In this document: piece after piece, positions 32,002 to 33,564 of the stretch | Layout: each line of letters starts with the position of its first letter | How positions within the stretch are numbered: the stretch's first letter is position 1 | Origin: Anaerolineales bacterium | GTDB taxonomy: Bacteria; Chloroflexota; Anaerolineae; Anaerolineales; Villigracilaceae | Direction of reading: 5' to 3' | Assembly: GCA_017985935.1 (NCBI GenBank) | Contig: JAGNWT010000041.1 | Location: 1-33,564, forward strand | DNA length: 33,564 nt | The notes under the pieces: generated by a model | Databases searched by the model: none | What the model was told of the DNA's origin: nothing | Seen by the model: the letters and a program-made list of their open reading frames with translations, nothing else | Position numbers and translations under genes: made by a program

Positions 32002-32008
32002 CTCCGCC

Positions 32009-33031
32009 ATGACGAAAACCTCCCGACCTCTCGACCCTGAAGCCAAGCCCGATGACCGGGTGGATAACGCCTTGCGTCCTGAAAAACTCAACGACTTGAT
32101 CGGGCAGGACCAGGTGAAGGAGAATTTATCCATTTTGATCGATGCCGCCCGCAAGCGCGGCGAGGCGTTGGATCATGTCCTCTTTTATGGACCTCCGGGA
32201 TTGGGAAAGACCACACTCGCGCATGTTCTTGCCAATGAAATGGGAGTCAATGTCAAGGTCACAGCCGGGCCGGTCATTGAACGCGCGGGTGATCTGGCCG
32301 CGATCCTGACGAATCTCCGCGCAGGTGATGTTCTGTTTATTGACGAGGTGCATCGTTTGGGGCGTGCCGTGGAAGAGGTGCTTTACCCCGCCATGGAAGA
32401 TTTTGCTTTGGATATCGTCATCGGAAAGGGACCTTCCGCCCGGTCCATACGTTTGAAACTTCCGCGTTTTACCATCGTTGGCGCAACCACACGGCTGGCT
32501 CTGGTCACGGCTCCGCTGCGGGCGCGTTTTGGGGCGGTCTATCGTTTGGATTATTATGACCTGCCCGCCATGCAGTCCATTGTTTCTCGTGCTGCGGGCA
32601 TGTTGAAGGTCGAAGCGGATGGAGACGGCATCACAGAGATGGCGAGGCGCGCGCGCGGGACTCCGCGTGTGGCGTTGCGTTTGCTGCGCCGCGTGCGTGA
32701 TTACGCCCAGGTCCGCGCAAATGGGGTGGTAACAAAAAAGGTTGCCAAGGATGCGCTTGACCTTTTGCAAGTGGATCCGCTTGGGCTGGATGATGTGGAT
32801 CGCCGCGTTCTCAGAACCATTATTGAAAAATACAATGGCGGCCCGGTTGGGCTGAACACCATTGCCGCATCCATCAGCGAAGAGCAGGATACCATCATGG
32901 ATGTAGTCGAGCCGTACCTGTTACAGCTTGGCTTCCTCGATCGTACGCCTCAGGGACGTGTTGCCACCAAGGCAGCCTATGAACATTTGGGATACACCTA
33001 TACCGAGCAGGGGCAGGCAAGGCTGCTTTAG
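32009..33031 (+). CDS. ruvB: Holliday-junction branch-migration ATPase RuvB
   Basis: A 340-residue AAA+ motor that with RuvA drives branch migration in recombination repair. It opens with [12 protein letters not shown]; Walker A is G-P-P-G-L-G-K-T-T (61-69), Walker [11 protein letters not shown] (108-117), sensor 1 V-G-A-T-T-R, the arginine-finger region T-A-P-L-R-A-R-F-G, and the C-terminal winged helix has [13 protein letters not shown]. Length is exactly that of the family. I start at ATG 32009, 15 codons inside the longest frame, because the terminator hairpin and the -10 occupy the extension. ruvA and ruvC are not adjacent in this window. Confidence 0.97.
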   Translation: MTKTSRPLDPEAKPDDRVDNALRPEKLNDLIGQDQVKENLSILIDAARKRGEALDHVLFYGPPGLGKTTLAHVLANEMGVNVKVTAGPVIERAGDLAAILTNLRAGDVLFIDEVHRLGRAVEEVLYPAMEDFALDIVIGKGPSARSIRLKLPRFTIVGATTRLALVTAPLRARFGAVYRLDYYDLPAMQSIVSRAAGMLKVEADGDGITEMARRARGTPRVALRLLRRVRDYAQVRANGVVTKKVAKDALDLLQVDPLGLDDVDRRVLRTIIEKYNGGPVGLNTIAASISEEQDTIMDVVEPYLLQLGFLDRTPQGRVATKAAYEHLGYTYTEQGQARLL

Positions 33032-33095
33032 TTGAAGGTGACAAGTCGCGGTTAAAAGTCTTTTGACCTGTGACTCACAACTTTTGGCTTTCAAA

Positions 33096-33323
33096 ATGGA
33101 AACCATCTCCCGCTATCTTATGTTTGCCGGCATTGTTCTCTTCCTCATTGGAGGCGGGATGTACCTCGCTGTGAAGTTTGGAATTCCGCTTGGCAGGCTG
33201 CCCGGTGACATTCGCATTGAAGGGGAAAATGGCGGATTTTATTTCCCGGTTACCAGTTCAATCTTGGTGTCGGTGATTTTGTCATTGTTACTGAATTTGA
33301 CTCTGCGTTTGTTTAAAAAATAA
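33096..33323 (+). CDS. DUF2905 family two-helix membrane protein
   Basis: A 75-residue protein: METISRYLMFAGIVLFLIGG, then K-F-G-I-P-L-G-R-L-P-G-D-I-R-I-E-G, then F-Y-F-P-V-T-S-S-I-L-V-S-V-I-L-S-L-L-L-N. The G-R-L-P-G-D-I and F-Y-F-P-[VI]-T motifs between two helices define DUF2905. The family is widespread next to ruv genes, with no known function. It lies 64 bases after ruvB and is probably co-transcribed. No clear ribosome site before ATG 33096. Confidence 0.88.
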   Translation: METISRYLMFAGIVLFLIGGGMYLAVKFGIPLGRLPGDIRIEGENGGFYFPVTSSILVSVILSLLLNLTLRLFKK

Positions 33324-33345
33324 AAAACGGTTTGTAGATTTTATA

Positions 33346-33376
33346 AAAAATGGTCTGCCCGGTTCAGACCATTTTT
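33346..33376. terminator. Intrinsic terminator
   Basis: AAAAATGGTCTG (33346-33357) pairs with CAGACCATTTTT (33365-33376) across 7 bases, giving a T-run on both strands. It ends the ruvB-DUF2905 transcript. Confidence 0.93.
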
Positions 33377-33394
33377 ATATTCATAAGGAAACGA

Positions 33395-33564
33395 ATGAAG
33401 CGATCTTTTTTATCTGTCTTTTTTCTCTTTTTCCTCACCGCCTGCGGGCGGTTGGATTCCATTCCCTATACTCCTGCGCAAACCCCTGAAAGTTGGCTGT
33501 CGATTCAGCCATACTCCAAATTCATGGTGGCTTCGCAGGAGATTATTTTTGTCCAACCCAGCAC
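33395..33564 (+). CDS. Lipoprotein, 5' part only
   Basis: ATG 33395 behind AAGGAA opens a frame that runs to the window edge (56 residues visible). MKRSFLSVFFLFFLTAC is a lipoprotein signal peptide with lipobox L-T-A-C (Cys17). The mature part begins G-R-L-D-S-I-P-Y-T-P-A-Q-T-P and continues S-W-L-S-I-Q-P-Y-S-K-F-M-V. The domain lies outside the window, so function is unknown. Confidence 0.75.
   Translation, partial: MKRSFLSVFFLFFLTACGRLDSIPYTPAQTPESWLSIQPYSKFMVASQEIIFVQPS

Overview
The window looks like a chromosomal segment of a free-living bacterium of mid-to-high G+C content. The best guess is a Chloroflexota (Anaerolineae-like) genome. This is inferred from the overall style: lipoproteins with a lipobox Cys and Thr/Pro-rich linkers, GAF-type kinases, and a ruvB-DUF2905 neighbourhood. 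No rRNA or other decisive marker is present, so the taxonomy is tentative.

Layout. (1) 1-2390 is a degraded, AT-richer zone. It has the start of a minus-strand lipoprotein nuclease/phosphatase, then remnants of an AAA/NACHT-like NTPase and of a type I restriction-modification methyltransferase (hsdM C-terminus). (2) 2394-5362 has a small membrane protein and a NarL-type two-component pair. (3) 5481-6933 has small membrane and DUF genes behind two copies of the same 35-bp leader, with a nested inverted repeat between them. (4) 6930-10173 is a Crp/Fnr regulator followed by a cupin, membrane proteins, a cytochrome b561 and a 12-TM putative haem protein. (5) 10222-14925 is accessory metabolism: a DAO-family oxidoreductase, an AAC(3)-I-like acetyltransferase, SUI1, a HypA-like zinc protein, a beta-propeller lipoprotein, an SDR and a rhodanese. 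(6) 14960-21561 is largely housekeeping: recJ, tgt, uppP, an M20 peptidase, a binding-protein-like lipoprotein and two conserved unknowns.

(7) 21625-31610 is the most striking block. It is a compact seven-gene, 10-kb apparent operon that interleaves an ABC exporter (two ATPases, a double-FtsX permease, a lipoprotein membrane-fusion protein) with a phosphorelay set (REC-GAF-kinase, stand-alone REC, GAF-GAF-kinase-REC). One ATPase carries a C-terminal cyclic-nucleotide-binding domain and a degenerate ABC signature. Both kinases have the unusual phospho-acceptor motif H-W-x-G-N-K. No protein in the block has a DNA-binding output domain, so the signalling may act on the transporter itself.

(8) 31624-32008 holds three tandem c-di-GMP-I (GEMM-I) riboswitch-like aptamers behind a good promoter. 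They are followed by a terminator hairpin with a competing alternative hairpin, and then by ruvB and a DUF2905 gene.

A recurring regulatory theme is a TATAAT-like -10 element ending only 6-8 nt before the ATG, without a Shine-Dalgarno site inside the putative transcript. It occurs at the response regulator, the HypA-like gene, DUF2721, tgt and ruvB, and suggests leaderless mRNAs are common in this genome.
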